The notes under the pieces are model-generated. The model was not told where the DNA came from. It worked only from the letters and a program-made list of their open reading frames with translations, and made no database searches. Below, piece by piece: positions 11,302 to 21,032 of a stretch of DNA of 64,000 bases. A program made the position numbers and the translations under genes. Position 1 is the first letter of the stretch, and every line of letters begins with the position of its first letter. This stretch comes from Tethya wilhelma (Eukaryota > Porifera > Demospongiae > Tethyida > Tethyidae). The stretch spans positions 1-64,000 of the forward strand of contig CAXIPT010000075.1 of assembly GCA_964030475.1 (NCBI GenBank), read 5' to 3'.

Positions 11302-11505
11302 GAGAACATAGGAATGGCCAAATCGTAATAAGTAAGCAAACAAGATAGGAATGGCGGTCAGATTGAGAGAAGAGTTCATTCCTGTCATTGAGGTAGGGAT
11401 ATGAACATAATTGAGACACACAAAATGAACTCTTCTCTCAATTTGACCACCATTCCTATCTTGTTTGCTTACTTTTTACGATTTGGCCATTCCTATGTTC
11501 TCATT
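11302..11505. mobile_element. Foldback MITE inside the hAT-type locus
   Basis: The left arm, from GAGAACATAGGAATGGCC, is inverted in the right arm, ending GGCCATTCCTATGTTCTC. Each arm is about 80 bp and nearly identical, with a spacer of about 45 bp. Sequences outside both arms (ATTACATT...ATGTTTTTTTCACTTGT) also occur at the ends of the F1 repeats, so the insertion may be larger (about 11217-11530) and belong to that family. Confidence 0.85.
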
Positions 11506-11731
11506 ACATTCTTATGTTTTTTTCACTTGTATAATCATTTCATGCTTGCATTTTTTGTATATGTCTGTTGCTAAAATATCTGCTTGAGACAAAAAATTAT
11601 GTATACTGAATTAAAAAGAAACTAACAACAGGAAAACTGTATGAACATATAATAGTAGTGCGTTGATTCTATGGTACAACACTCAACCTACAAAAACGAA
11701 GACTTGTACTGAAACTTTAATAACAGTTTTG
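11506..11731. other. Gene-less interval
   Basis: AT-rich 3' flank of the Tc1-like relic. No clear partner for its inverted terminal repeat was found here. Confidence 0.3.
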
Positions 11732-12719
11732 CTAATAGCCAGTAGCTTCACCATGACAATCGATCACTGCAGGCAAAACTTTTTCGAGGTGATCAATATA
11801 TCGGCAGCATTTGTGTTCATCGACTGTAGCCCAGAAATTAAGGATTTCATCTACCAGTTCCTGTTTATTTTTTGGATTGACTTCATGACGTATGTATTCA
11901 TTAAGTTCATGCCAAAGATTTTCTATGGGGTTCAAATCAGGAGAATCGGCAGGTGTACGCCACCAATTTATTCCATTTATTGCATAGAACTCTTGAGCAG
12001 CTCGAGAAGTGTGCTTGGAATCATTGTCCTGCATAAAACGATGGGTCGCTGGTAATGGAAAGTTTTCTTGGATAAAAGGTAAGAGAGTTCTTCGAAGACT
12101 TTCACAAAAAAGTGGTGCTGCCATTATTTCTTCAAATATACACACTTATGTTGCCCCTTTCTTGCTGATTCCGGCCTAAACAATACTTTGATGGGATGTT
12201 TTGGTCGAGGTGTTTCGGACGAGGCTTTTCTCCTTCTTTTCGGTAACATTGACGCCTGTGTGTTTCCAACTGTACGGTAGTCTCATCACTTCAGATGACA
12301 TCGTCAAAGCTCTCATTTAGATAAGTCTGTGCCCACAGCAGTCTTTTCTTTTTGTTTGATTGGCGACTTAGCTGACAATAAGCAGAACCATGATAAGTCC
12401 AACCAAGCTCCTTCCTGCTGCGCACAATTGTAGCAAGGGAAACATAAACATTTTGAGAAGCTAGAACTGCTTGTAACTGAGTAGCAGTAGTCTCATCATC
12501 CTCAGCCATTGCATCATCAATGAGCTTGATTTCAGGTGAGATTTTTGGGGGGCCTTCTTTTCTAGCAATAGTTTATACCTGGAATAGTGTTACGAACACC
12601 TTGTTTTGAAATGGTGATTCTATCTTCAAGAATTAGGTATTTAACAATAGTAGAAACAGTAAAACCTCTCCAAAACATGCTTAGTATCCTTAATTTTGCG
12701 TAGTCACTCAGAACCGGCA
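11732..12719 (-). pseudogene. Tc1-like transposase (DD34E), inactive
   Basis: Begins at ATG 12719 (MPVLSDYAKLRILSMFWRGF), a helix-turn-helix-type N-terminus. It continues with 'SLATIVRSRKELGWT', the first catalytic block 'SDETTVQLE' (about 12270), then 'MQDNDSKHTSRAAQEFY' (second Asp) and 'DSPDLNPIENLWHELN', with 34 residues between the second Asp and the Glu. This is the usual spacing for Tc1 transposases, which cut and paste DNA at TA sites. The Trp expected before 'SDE' is a TGA stop, and frame changes occur near 12540-12590 and 12150. The copy is non-functional but its catalytic residues are still readable. Confidence 0.9.
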
Positions 12720-12772
12720 TGATTCACAATATTAACAGCAGTAAAATATTATTAGGGATTGCCTACTGCTGC

Positions 12773-13375
12773 TTAACTAAATTTATTATGCATACTTAAT
12801 TAGATTTTATGAATATTTAATTAACCTAGGTTTTTGTACATTTTTGTTCTTGCTTTAGCCTTAGTCACTCTCTTTTGTAGCTAGTTGAGCTTAGCTATGG
12901 TTGTACTAAGCCATGGCTATATCAAATTAGTTCTAAATTTGCTTTTATTAACTTTAAAAGCTTGCAAAAACGGAAGGGGTCAAAGTTCGCCAAACGACCT
13001 GCATACTTTAGGCTTTTTTTCCAGCTTGAAGAGCAGCACTGCAAAAGCGCTTGTATGCAGGTATAGCCTCCCTGCACCTCCATAGCTAGCGTTAAGCTTC
13101 TCCTGCAAAAAAAACGTGAGTTAAAACCAAAGGTCACGATCTCGCCGCGATCGCGACCTTTGAACTCTAAAGCCTATATCTCCCCTCCCACTAATCAGAC
13201 CTGACTTTTACTTGGTATTTTAGTAGAGCCCTTCCTTACCTAACTGCACAGCAAGTCTAAAGCTCATAGCTCAAACTCTATGGCTTAAAATAAAAAAAAT
13301 GCGAAAAATCACAGATTACGCGATCGTTGAATACGCGCGTGCGGATAAATCCGTCTACCGGCCCTAAAGAGTTAA
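12773..13375 (-). mobile_element. TTAA-flanked piggyBac-type MITE, copy 1
   Basis: The right end is GGCCCTAAAGAGTTAA (to 13375). The left end has TTAA then C and runs straight into the interior, so about 12 bases of that inverted repeat are lost. The interior matches 25306-25934 and 35717-36334 nearly base for base, including a CpG-rich palindrome around 13135-13160 (GGTCACGATCTCGCCGCGAT). Its ends match those of the two piggyBac elements in this window, so it is probably mobilised by that transposase. The ORF pair at 12885-13137 is chance. Confidence 0.9.
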
Positions 13376-13603
13376 ATACTCAGCCAAGTCTCACGAAGTG
13401 TCATGAATTGGCTAGACTATTTGTGGTTTCTACTCGTGTACCTTCCCGAACCTTCCCGAATCTTCCCAAACTGCTGACATGTACAGTACATGTGTACATG
13501 TACACTCACACACCAGCCTCATGAACTGTTTACATAGTAACAAGGATCACAAAGTGCAAAACCACAGGAAGAACCACAGGAAGGTTCATGAAGGCCACAG
13601 GAA
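13376..13603. other. Gene-less interval
   Basis: Contains small tandem duplications (ACCTTCCCGAA/TCTTCCCAA, 'GTACATGTGTACATGTAC', 'CACAGGAAGAAC'). No gene. Confidence 0.4.
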
Positions 13604-14234
13604 CTCAGGTACATTAAGGCACGGGACCCTCATGAAAATGAAAAAAAATATGCGTATTGCTTGTAACTTTTGTGTTGTCATGGAAACGTGTACAAAGACT
13701 TTGCATGATGCTTAACATACTTGCACCAATATCTTGGTCATGTGACTTACCACATTTTGAATTAATGAATAATTAATTAGGTGGAGCTGAAGACCAGTCT
13801 CCATGGAAACGAGAATCGACTTACCATGTACTTAATAAAATTTGCCACTCCATCTTGATTACTTGTTGCCATGGTGAGATATTGGCCGAAACATAGTGAT
13901 GAGAGGTGTGCATAAATGGAAAGGCTTTCGTATCTCACCATGGCAACAAATCGTCAAGACGGAGAAGCAAATTTTATTAAGAACATGGTAAGTTGATTCT
14001 CACATAAAAGTTTGGAAACAGGTCTTCAACTCCGCCAAATTAATTATTCGTTAATTCAACATATTAAGCAAGTGGTAAGTCACATGACCAAGATGTTGGT
14101 GCAAGTATGTTAAGCATCATGCAAAGTCTTTGTACGCATGTTTCCATGACAACAACACTGTTGGTAAGAAAGTTACAGGCAATACGCATATTTTTTTCAT
14201 TTTAATGAGGGTCCCGTGCCTTAATGTACCTGAG
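13604..14234. mobile_element. 631-bp palindromic foldback element
   Basis: The left end CTCAGGTACATTAAGGCACG and the right end are exact inverses. The arms of about 280-300 bp pair along nearly their whole length with scattered mismatches, around a centre near 13919. Shared landmarks include GCATGATGCTTAACATACTT, TCATGTGACTTACCAC and CATGGTGAGATA. No ORF is present. The structure fits a foldback-type or MITE element; the class is unknown. Confidence 0.85.
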
Positions 14235-14464
14235 AATGCTTTACCCTAACGAACAAATCTGAACTAATCGCGAAACCTCGTGAACATGTCACAAACGTTT
14301 TTCTGCAACATACTGTATCCATCATAGTGAGTTCAGTGTGTGTTTTATATCAAATTATGCCTATCAGTCTGACTGGCATCATCAGCTGGACAGCTAGCTA
14401 CAGCTAGCTACAGCTGAGCATTCAATTTGCAAGTACAACAAGCATCAAAAGCATATTTAATGAA
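14235..14464. other. Gene-less interval
   Basis: Holds a duplicated AGCTAGCTACAGCTAGC motif near 14390-14415 and no gene. Confidence 0.3.
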
Positions 14465-14765
14465 TTTCTAAGCCAAATTTTCTGTCGATAGTCACTCAAA
14501 AAAACCGAGAGAAAACTTTGTTTTTCACAAACAATGTTCTTTACCTGTAAAAAATGTTCCAAGTATTGAAAAGTGAATTTTCACAAAAGTATTTCTTTGT
14601 ACCACAGTTTACTGTACAACCTGCAGTATGCAAGAATTGACTAGCCTGCCAGGCTGATCGACACCTCTCAGTGGACTGTGCTGGTCATAGCTATGATAAA
14701 TCATACATACATGTTTAGTTGTGTACGCTAGTTGAGTGTGCCGAGGCTTATGCACCTTGGTGCTA
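14465..14765 (-). repeat. F2 repeat end plus one satellite-like monomer
   Basis: In reverse orientation this matches 41463-41560 ('GCACCAAGGTGCATAAGCCTC', then 'GACCAGCAC.GTCCACTGAGAGGTGTC'). It then reads into a single diverged monomer of the satellite that fills 41942-57872 ('GTCACTCAAAAAA', 'AAAACTTTGTTTTTCAC', 'AATGTTCC' at 14500-14570). Adjacency of the same two sequences at two loci suggests they belong to one element. Confidence 0.6.
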
Positions 14766-14789
14766 TCAGTACTGAAAGTGATTTATGTC

Positions 14790-15023
14790 TCAGAACTCAC
14801 CACAATTACGCATAAAGGACCTGGTCTGAACATCTCCAACATGTTCAGAGGTCATGGGTTCATCATCAGTCTCCACACTATCAGAAAGAGTGCTAAAAAG
14901 ACTCAAATTGTCGAGAGGTGGACTGCCTGATGGTGTCAGAAGCTTTCTATTGCTCCCTAGCCTCGTCACAAAAGCTTTTTTCTCTTCTTGAGTGGAAAAA
15001 TGGACGTCAAAAGTGTGATGCAC
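14790..15023 (-). CDS. Unrecognised short open frame, possible exon
   Basis: A minus-strand frame reads 'HHTFDVHFSTQEEKKAFVTR', then 'KLLTPSGSPPLDNLSLFSTL' and an acidic Asp/Glu segment. It looks coding: charged and hydrophobic residues alternate, with a Leu-Thr-Pro-Ser-Gly turn followed by an Asp-Asn-Leu helix start. I cannot name a family. Just upstream the same frame has a stop, and no partner exon is visible within 1 kb, so it is a fragment at best. The opposite-strand frame at 14736-14930 is its shadow. Confidence 0.3.
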   Translation of the reverse strand: MHHTFDVHFSTQEEKKAFVTRLGSNRKLLTPSGSPPLDNLSLFSTLSDSVETDDEPMTSEHVGDVQTRSFMRNCGEF

Positions 15024-15244
15024 ATGCTTTCTCGTTCCTCATTCCATTTTCGTCGATCTGTAAGCTATGATGTAATGTAGCTTCTTAATTGCTATAGCGC
15101 TAATATCTAAGCAAAATAGATGCGAAAACAAAGTGTATACACGCTAAGAAGAATGTATGCGAATCGCTACTGATTTGTCCATGTTTAAATTTCACGTCCG
15201 GCATTTTTCTGGCCAGGCCCCGCCCCTTTTATACCCCTGCCTCT
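15024..15244. other. Gene-less interval
   Basis: No feature identified. Confidence 0.3.
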
Positions 15245-15480
15245 CATTTATAAAAAAATAAACAGTTTGGATGCTAATAGTTTTCTTTTTTTTCTTGTTA
15301 TGGTGTGATAGGCTTTAATGGATCATCTGTGTCCAACTAACGATATTATTTTGAAAAATATGTGTGTGTATGTGTGTTGGTGTTTGCATGTGGAATGTGT
15401 AGCTTAAAGGAGGAAACAGTCCAGCTGCTTTAAGGCATTCTGGGGGCCTGCTCCTTTGTGTGTGTCTTTGTTGTGGGGTT
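15245..15480 (+). repeat. GT-rich dispersed repeat family F4, single unit
   Basis: Same unit as in 18360-18660 and 19130-19870: 'AACAGTTTGGATGCT', 'GTTATGGTGTGATAGG', 'TTTAATGGATCATCTG', a (TG)n stretch, 'AAAGGAGGAAACAGTCCAGCTG', 'AAGGCATTC.GGGGGCCTG', 'TTTGTGTGTG'. The reverse orientation fills 24835-27130. Confidence 0.75.
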
Positions 15481-15539
15481 TCATAATGTGTGGCTTAACC
15501 GATTATATGCGGTTGACGTTGCTGTTCTAGTAACTTTTT

Positions 15540-15835
15540 TGCAAGTAAAGCAATTAGCCCTGAACTTTAAACTTCATATACGAATAGGTAAGGGACTACT
15601 CTACTAAAATATCAAGTCAGAGTTAGAACTGCTTGTAAGGCGTGGCACTACTCGTCGCTGAGAGACTAACGGTCACGATCTTCGCGATCGCGATTGTAGG
15701 GTTTAGAGCGACGTTTTTTCCACAACCCTTCAGAGGATAAGCTTGAAACTTGCTACATAGGTGCAGGGATAGTAGCCATAGCATCGCTTTTGTAAGCCTG
15801 GTTGGCTAGCTGAAAAAAAAGCTTTAGACGCGCGG
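15540..15835 (-). repeat. Diverged relative of the TTAA MITE
   Basis: Reads the landmarks of the 12773-13375 family in order but with heavy divergence: 'CTCTACTAAAATATCAAGTCAGAG', 'GGTCACGATC.TCGCGATCGCG', 'AAGCTTGAAACTTGCTACATAGGTGCAGGGA' (in part), and 'AGCTGAAAAAAAAGCTTTAG'. No TTAA-bounded inverted ends remain. Confidence 0.55.
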
Positions 15836-16017
15836 CTATGTCCTCGCGTACAGTCGATTTCGTTTGCGTTTGAACATTGCGCGTATGCGTGCGTGCGTAC
15901 CCGGATATCCCGCCGAGTAGCCGTAGCTATATATAGGGATTCATATTTGAATTCAAATTGTCACAGCGGGAATCTTGCGAGCCAGAAAGAAAGGCAGCCT
16001 ACTCATTAGACTGATGA
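15836..16017. other. 5' flank of the IS630/Tc1-type transposase
   Basis: CpG-containing sequence ending in the direct upstream region of the transposase. No inverted terminal repeat was recognised with confidence. Confidence 0.3.
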
Positions 16018-16915
16018 TATGGCAGTGAGTAGCTATGAAACTTTCTTTTAGGCAAATTGCAGCTAATCTTAGTGTCTCTGTTGGAACGGCTTACAATATT
16101 TGCAAGCTTTTCGAAACCACTGGTTATGTAAATCCACAGTGTAAACCAAACGGTGACAATATGAGAAAGTTGTCACATTATGATGAGCTGATCGTTGTTG
16201 GCCTTCTCATGGATAACCCAAGTTTATATGTTGGTGAAGTATGTTGTAAAGTGAAGTGCATTCAAGTATCAACCTCAACAATTTGTAAGATTCTACATCA
16301 ACATGGTTTAACACAGAAAAGGTAGCATTGCAGCGATCCAGTCTTCACAGAGCTGATTTTTTTGCTGAGATCCAGTTTTTTAATGTAAAGCAACTTGTGT
16401 GGCTGGATGAAACTGGCTCTGATAATCGAGACTACATGAGAAAAATGGGATATGCAATGAGAGGAGATCGTCCTGTTTATCATCACAGAGCACAGCGAAT
16501 ATCAGCTGTAGCTGCAATGTCCTCTGATGGAGTAATTGCCCATGAACTAGTTGATGGGACTTTCAATGGAGATAAATTTATTAATTTCGTTGTAGGCACA
16601 CTCATACCGCAACTGAATCAATTTGATGGAAGCAGTGAAGCATCTGTACTAATAATGGATAATTGTACGATTCACTATGTATCACCTGCACTAAAATTAT
16701 TACGAGATGCTGGAATTTTGGTTATCTTTCTGCCACCATACAGCCCTGACCTCAACCCTGCAGAAGAACTATTCAGCTTTGTGAAATATTATCTTAAACA
16801 ACATGACAATGTTCTTCAAACAATCTGTGATCCTAAGCCAATAATAAATGCAGCGTTTAACAGTGTAACAAGTCAAGATTGTCTTGGATGGATTCATCAT
16901 TCTGGTTATTGTTAA
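16018..16915 (+). pseudogene. IS630/Tc1-type DDE transposase, one central frame break
   Basis: The first frame (from 16035) carries a helix-turn-helix: 'LSFRQIAANLSVSVGTAYNI' and 'TGYVNP'. It stops at 16323-16325, and the second frame (from about 16326) carries the catalytic core: 'LVWLDETGSDNRDYMRK' (first Asp), 'SVLIMDNCTIHYV' (second Asp), 'LPPYSPDLNPAEELFSFVK' (Glu, 34 residues after the second Asp) and a C-terminal tail. A single missing base in the AAAAGG run at 16317-16322 would explain the break. The N-terminal residues upstream of 16035 also appear shifted. Otherwise it is nearly full length (about 290 residues), so it is a young copy compared with the Tc1 relic at 11.7 kb. It lies tail to tail with the next gene. 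Confidence 0.85.
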
Positions 16916-16949
16916 GTGCTTTGATTGGTTGTAATCATATTATTTGCTT

Positions 16950-17940
16950 GTTAATTTAGAGATTTTTAATATCGCAAAGAATTGTTTTTTTGAGTTCTTC
17001 ATATTCATCATCAGACACTACGCCAGCTTCGTTCAATTTGTGCCATTTTCTAGCAGCTCACTGTGGATAGAAACTTTCGATGTAGAAGCTTATGAACTCA
17101 ACATAGGTTTCTTGGGTTCACTACTTGTACTATCCTGCTGGTGACGTTTTCGTCCAACCCAAAATGGCATATTAGGAGGCTCATCTGTAGAGTCGTGTGT
17201 TTGCCCAAACGAATCATATGTGCCCACATCCTCAGTTGTTCATTGACCGTAATTCATCGTACTTTTCGTCAACCTCAGTTAGGCTTTTCTTGTGACTTTC
17301 AAAATTTGTTTCACCCTTTTTGCCAGGATTTTTAACACTAGAATAAGCCCATAACAAAATATTACGTCTCTTTGCATGTTTCCGGTACATCTCATCCACA
17401 TCATCATCAGAATTGAGCCATAGCTTTCTTCCTTTCATCCCATGACCTGGTTCAATGTAGCCCAACTCAACTACAGTAAAATCTGGCTCTTCTCCATTAA
17501 CATCCACAGAGGGAGCTTTAGTACTCAGAAATGAACGCAAATTATCTAGAGATTTACACCGTTTCCGCTCACAGATACGGATATTTTCGAATTCACTCAT
17601 TCGATTTGGATTGACAACTTTAACTGAATACTCCCATCTTGCTCCATCCTGGTCTTCAGATTCACTGACAGTTGATCCTTCTTGAACACCACTGTGGCAA
17701 TCTTCTACTAGAATCTGTATTATAATGATATGCAGATACATTTATTATAAGACTATCAACAATCACGTGATCAATTTTCCAGACCTCTTGTTCATTGCTG
17801 TCCACAGATGCAGTTTGATCAGATGCTTTCACAAGAACATCTTTTTTTTCCTGCTTGAAAGTTTCCTAACTGATCATGAGTAGCACCAGAGTAGCTAATA
17901 TTCTCAAGAGAATTGAAGGCAGCACACTTCCATGTCAAAA
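16950..17940 (-). pseudogene. Conserved-looking gene of unknown function, frameshifted
   Basis: The longest piece (17741-17232) contains 'WEYSVKVVNPNRMSEFENIR', 'CERKRCKSLDNLRSFLSTK', 'FTVVELGYIEPGHGMKGRK' and 'MYRKHAKRRNILLWAYS'. An upstream piece ends 'ASDQTASVDSNEQE' at a GT donor (about 17786), and a TACAG acceptor precedes 'ILVEDC' near 17711. Downstream, in other frames, come 'NEQLRMWAHMIRLGKHTTL', 'DEPPNMPFWVGRKRHQQ' and a helical tail 'KWHKLNEAGVVSDDEYEELK' that looks like a SHOCT-type short helical motif. This reads as one protein broken by about two frame changes near 17240 and 17170 and a stop near 17080. I recognise no enzymatic domain. The tail suggests oligomerisation or protein contacts. 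Confidence 0.5.
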
Positions 17941-18359
17941 TTCAACTTGTACGAACTGGTTTTTTAGCCAAATTTTATCTGATCACGTGAACTTGACCCC
18001 GCCTGAGCTGAGCTGCTGATCAGCCAAACAGCAGAGCCATAGGCCATGCCGTGTGCATTATGCATGACGGATCGATCGCGGATACGCCGAGCATCAACGC
18101 ATTAAGCAATGTTCAAAAGCAAACAAAATCGACTGTATTAGACCCTCCCGTACATTAGGCTTTTTTTACCAGCAAAAGCTTCACTAAGAAACAATACTTG
18201 GAGTATAGTTAGCTTGATTGTTGCTTAGTGCATCATAAAAAAACTTTGCCCAATCTCTTTTAGTATTAGAAAAAGGAAGGCGTAGCTACTAAAAATTAAA
18301 AATTTAATTTAGCGGATGACGTCATTTACTTCAAAAGAATTCAGCGTATAATCGGTTAA
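17941..18359. other. Gene-less interval
   Basis: Includes CpG-rich 'GATCGATCGCGGATACGCC' (18069) and a fragment resembling the 15.8-kb repeat (18125-18180). No gene. Confidence 0.35.
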
Positions 18360-18534
18360 AGGAGGAAAAGTTCTGGCTATGTTGGTGGTGTTTATTTCTC
18401 CTATTTATGGTGTAGTTGCTTTCATGCATAATCTGGTACTGATTTCATACTGTACTTTATGTAAAAAAAGTACATTATTTAAAATTTTATCTATGTCAGT
18501 AATGCATGTATGTGTGTGTATGAGTGTGTGTGTC

Positions 18535-18566
<32 letters not shown>

Positions 18567-18675
18567 TATTTGTGTATGTGTAGTTCAAAAGTGGAAACGG
18601 TCCGGCTGCTCTAAGGCAGTTAGAGGGCCTGTGAGTCAATACTTCTTTGTGTGTGTGTGTTTGTGTGTGTTTATT
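18360..18675 (+). repeat. F4 repeat unit with (TG)n tract
   Basis: Same block order as 15245-15480. A (TG)n tract spans about 18523-18585. The 112-codon open frame across it is a Val/Cys dipeptide artefact of the TG repeat. Confidence 0.75.
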
Positions 18676-18884
18676 AAGCCTCAGCGCGTGCGTAGCACGT
18701 GCAGAGGGTTACGGTAGTCGTTTTGTGTGTGTGTGTGTGTGTGTGTCTGTTACTAGATAATCTGAAGAACGGCAGCTCTATGGTCCAAACGGAGGGTACT
18801 TACGTTCATGAATCGAAGTTATCTTGAAATTTTTTGTCTAGCATCTTGGAAAACGCTGTACTTTCTGAGATCTGAGGCTTTTGT
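18676..18884 (-). repeat. F2 repeat end, reverse orientation
   Basis: Reverse complement of 27545-27733: TAAGCCTCAGCGCGTGCGTA, 'GGTTACGGTAGTCGTTTTGTG', a (TG)n, 'GATAATCTGAAGAACGGCAG' and so on. It is cut by a one-base N join at 18885. Confidence 0.75.
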
Positions 18885-18885
18885 N

Positions 18886-19105
18886 AGTATATAGAGTACG
18901 TGTACTCGTGCTTAGCAACGTATTCGCTCACAATTTTAGCGAGTAAAATTAGAATGAACAGTCGGTGTATTTGAGCTCATATCTCCAGCGCCTAGCCGCT
19001 TAAAGTTTGGAAAATAGCTAGCTGCAATGACGTAGATTACAATGCAAGCACTATCTCAAAATTCGCATATTACTACATCTGGTCGGTTTTCCAAAATTTG
19101 GTCAC
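18886..19105 (+). repeat. T5 inverted-repeat element, partial copy
   Basis: Matches 30719-30957 and the reverse complement of 21130-21345, ending at 'ACATCTGGTCGGTTTTCC' near the T5 terminus. The left part is missing at the scaffold join (N at 18885). Confidence 0.7.
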
Positions 19106-19129
19106 AATTGTGTTTATTTGTATAAGTGT

Positions 19130-19880
19130 ACCTTAAAGGAGTGAACTGTTTGGCTGCTAATTTTTTTTCTTTTTTGTTTGTCATGGTGAGATAGGTTTTA
19201 ATGGATTACCTGGGTCTTACTTGGTAAACTAATTTTTTTAACTAAGGATATTATTTTTCAAAATTTTATCAATGGCAGTAATGCATGTTTGTTTGTGTGT
19301 GTTTCCATGTGCATGTATAGCTTATAGGAGGAAATGGTCCAGTTGTTTCAAGGCTGTCAGAGGGCCTGCTCCTTTGTGTGTGTGTTTGTGTGTTCTGACG
19401 GTGGTAGTGTTTTTTTTCCTATTCATGGTGTGATTAGTGTTTTGCTTTTGATGGATCATCTGGTACTGACTTCATACTGTAATTCATCTAAAAAAGTACA
19501 TAATTAAAAATATATATATCTATAGCAGTATTGCATGTATATGTTGGTGTATATGTGTATGTGGTGTAAATGTGTTCGTATGTGTGTGTTTGTGTGTGCA
19601 TATGTGTTTGTGCGTGTGTACGTTTGTGTATGTGTAGGAAACGGTCCGCCTCTGTAAGGCACTCAGTGTACCTGTGATTCAATATTTCTTTGTGTGTGTG
19701 TGTGTGTGTGTGCATTTGTGTTTGTTTGTGTATGAGTGGATTATAGGAGGAAGCAGTTCAGCTCCTCATTTTTTTGTTTTTTATCCTGTTAAGATTCTTT
19801 TTATAGGTTTTATGGATCATGTTAGACTTACTTTCTTTATGTACGAATACATCATTTTCAAATTTTCATCTGTGCAATAA
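19130..19880 (+). repeat. F4 repeat array (about three units)
   Basis: Repeated blocks 'AAAGGAGTGAACTGTTTGGC', 'ATAGGAGGAAATGGTCC', 'TCAGAGGGCCTG', 'TTTGTGTGTGTGT' and 'GGATCATCTGGTACTGACTTC' recur at roughly 270-bp spacing with (TG)n tracts. Confidence 0.75.
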
Positions 19881-20060
19881 TTCCTCAGGTCAGTTAAGGT
19901 AGCTATTTTGCTCCGTTGTGCGCGCTGCTAGTAGAGTAATAAATCTTGTAGCTGGCTAGTAGTTCAGCTTGAAACAGTGTTCTGATTAATTAGCATAAAT
20001 AAATTACTAATGGCCTTTTATACTTTGTGCAATCCACGTGCATAGAGTTTAAAGGGCTGA

Positions 20061-20210
20061 ATGAAAAGCGCTACTCGCCTGTATCTTAGTGATCTACTTG
20101 CTCAGACTGGAAGTCAAAGCGCTGCTCACCTGTATCCCAGTGATTTACTTGCCCAGGACTACAGGGCTAGCACTAAAAGCTTGACTGAAAGTCATGATAT
20201 TGCCAGGTAA
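20061..20210 (+). CDS. Small open frame or exon with a duplicated 16-residue unit
   Basis: ATG at 20061 opens 49 codons. Two imperfect copies of a 48-bp unit (20064-20111 and 20112-20159) translate as 'SATRLYLSDLLAQTGS' and 'SAAHLYPSDLLAQDYR'. Differences between the units keep the frame and are mostly mild. The frame ends AGG TAA, which could equally be a splice donor (CAG/GTAAGA). No partner exon was identified. It could be a small gene, a terminal exon, or chance. Confidence 0.3.
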   Translation: MKSATRLYLSDLLAQTGSQSAAHLYPSDLLAQDYRASTKSLTESHDIAR

Positions 20211-20640
20211 GAACTAGACTGGATAAAGTTATACAGCCTGACAAAATTTATGATAATATTATATAATATTGAGAGTCATACAGACATACTCAGTACCACC
20301 TGCATGCATGCCTTTTGACACTCAACCGCTACTAGGCTCACGAGCTCCTGACTCCCCCAGTCTATATTAACAAATTTGTTTTCTCATAACTCTGTCCATA
20401 ATATACGTACGGTAGTATGCATAGTAGGAATGGGCCAACTGTCCCATAGACACAATACAAAATGTTGGTCACTATAAAAATCTATTTAACCAAAATCAAA
20501 CATTCAGACTTACCCAGAGGCACTCAATGACAGATTACCAACTGCATGCAAGGCAAAAAATTCACAAAACTTTCCTAAGCACTCTGAAGCCATCATAGTT
20601 TGTTCATCTAACTTACGTACTTACTTCCTAACTGACTTAC
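20211..20640. other. Gene-less interval
   Basis: No gene. The sequence is less repetitive than its surroundings, which fits an intron or unique flank of a host gene. Confidence 0.3.
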
Positions 20641-20752
20641 TTGAAAAGGATTTTCAGAGAACCAGAGTATGCTGAGCCAACTTTGACACCACGAAGTAAA
20701 TTCTTTGCATTGGCACCATATTCCTTGATAATCATTTTGATCATAAATATGC
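20641..20752 (-). CDS. Candidate internal exon on the minus strand
   Basis: 112 bases bounded on the minus strand by a TTTAG acceptor and an A/GTAAGT donor, fully open. It reads 'IFMIKMIIKEYGANAKNLLR' and then 'GVKVGSAYSGSLKILF'. Both splice sites are canonical, and composition and hydrophobic patterning look protein-like. No domain is recognised and no neighbouring exon was found with confidence. Confidence 0.35.
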
Positions 20753-21032
20753 CTAAACAAAAATAGAAAACTTTGATACTTAGTATATCAATTCATGTAG
20801 CCATCTTGTAGGTAGAGTTCAAAGGTCATCTATCCATGTGGCATTATTATGCGCATGTGCATTAGCCTCTTCCAGCATATGATTTTTGTAGCTACCGGTC
20901 CAAGCTTTTTGTAGGGACTAACCAGTCTCCATAATGTAGTGTCAAAAAAGTTGAAGGAACAAATTTCCAAAAAATAAGTGTAGTGTGGTAAAAAGTATTG
21001 GAACAAGGCATGTCTCAATTTCCTCTACGCTA

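Noticed and set aside
11925..11950. GGGTTCAAATC motif resembling a tRNA T-loop
   Set aside because: It lies within the Tc1-like transposase (antisense of the DLNPIENLW region) and has no acceptor or anticodon stems around it.
12885..13137. Overlapping short ORFs on both strands
   Set aside because: They lie wholly inside the TTAA MITE; the equivalent frames in the other copies are not preserved.
18379..18717. 112-codon open frame rich in Val/Cys
   Set aside because: It is produced by a (TG)n microsatellite in an F4 repeat; the dipeptide run has no coding meaning.
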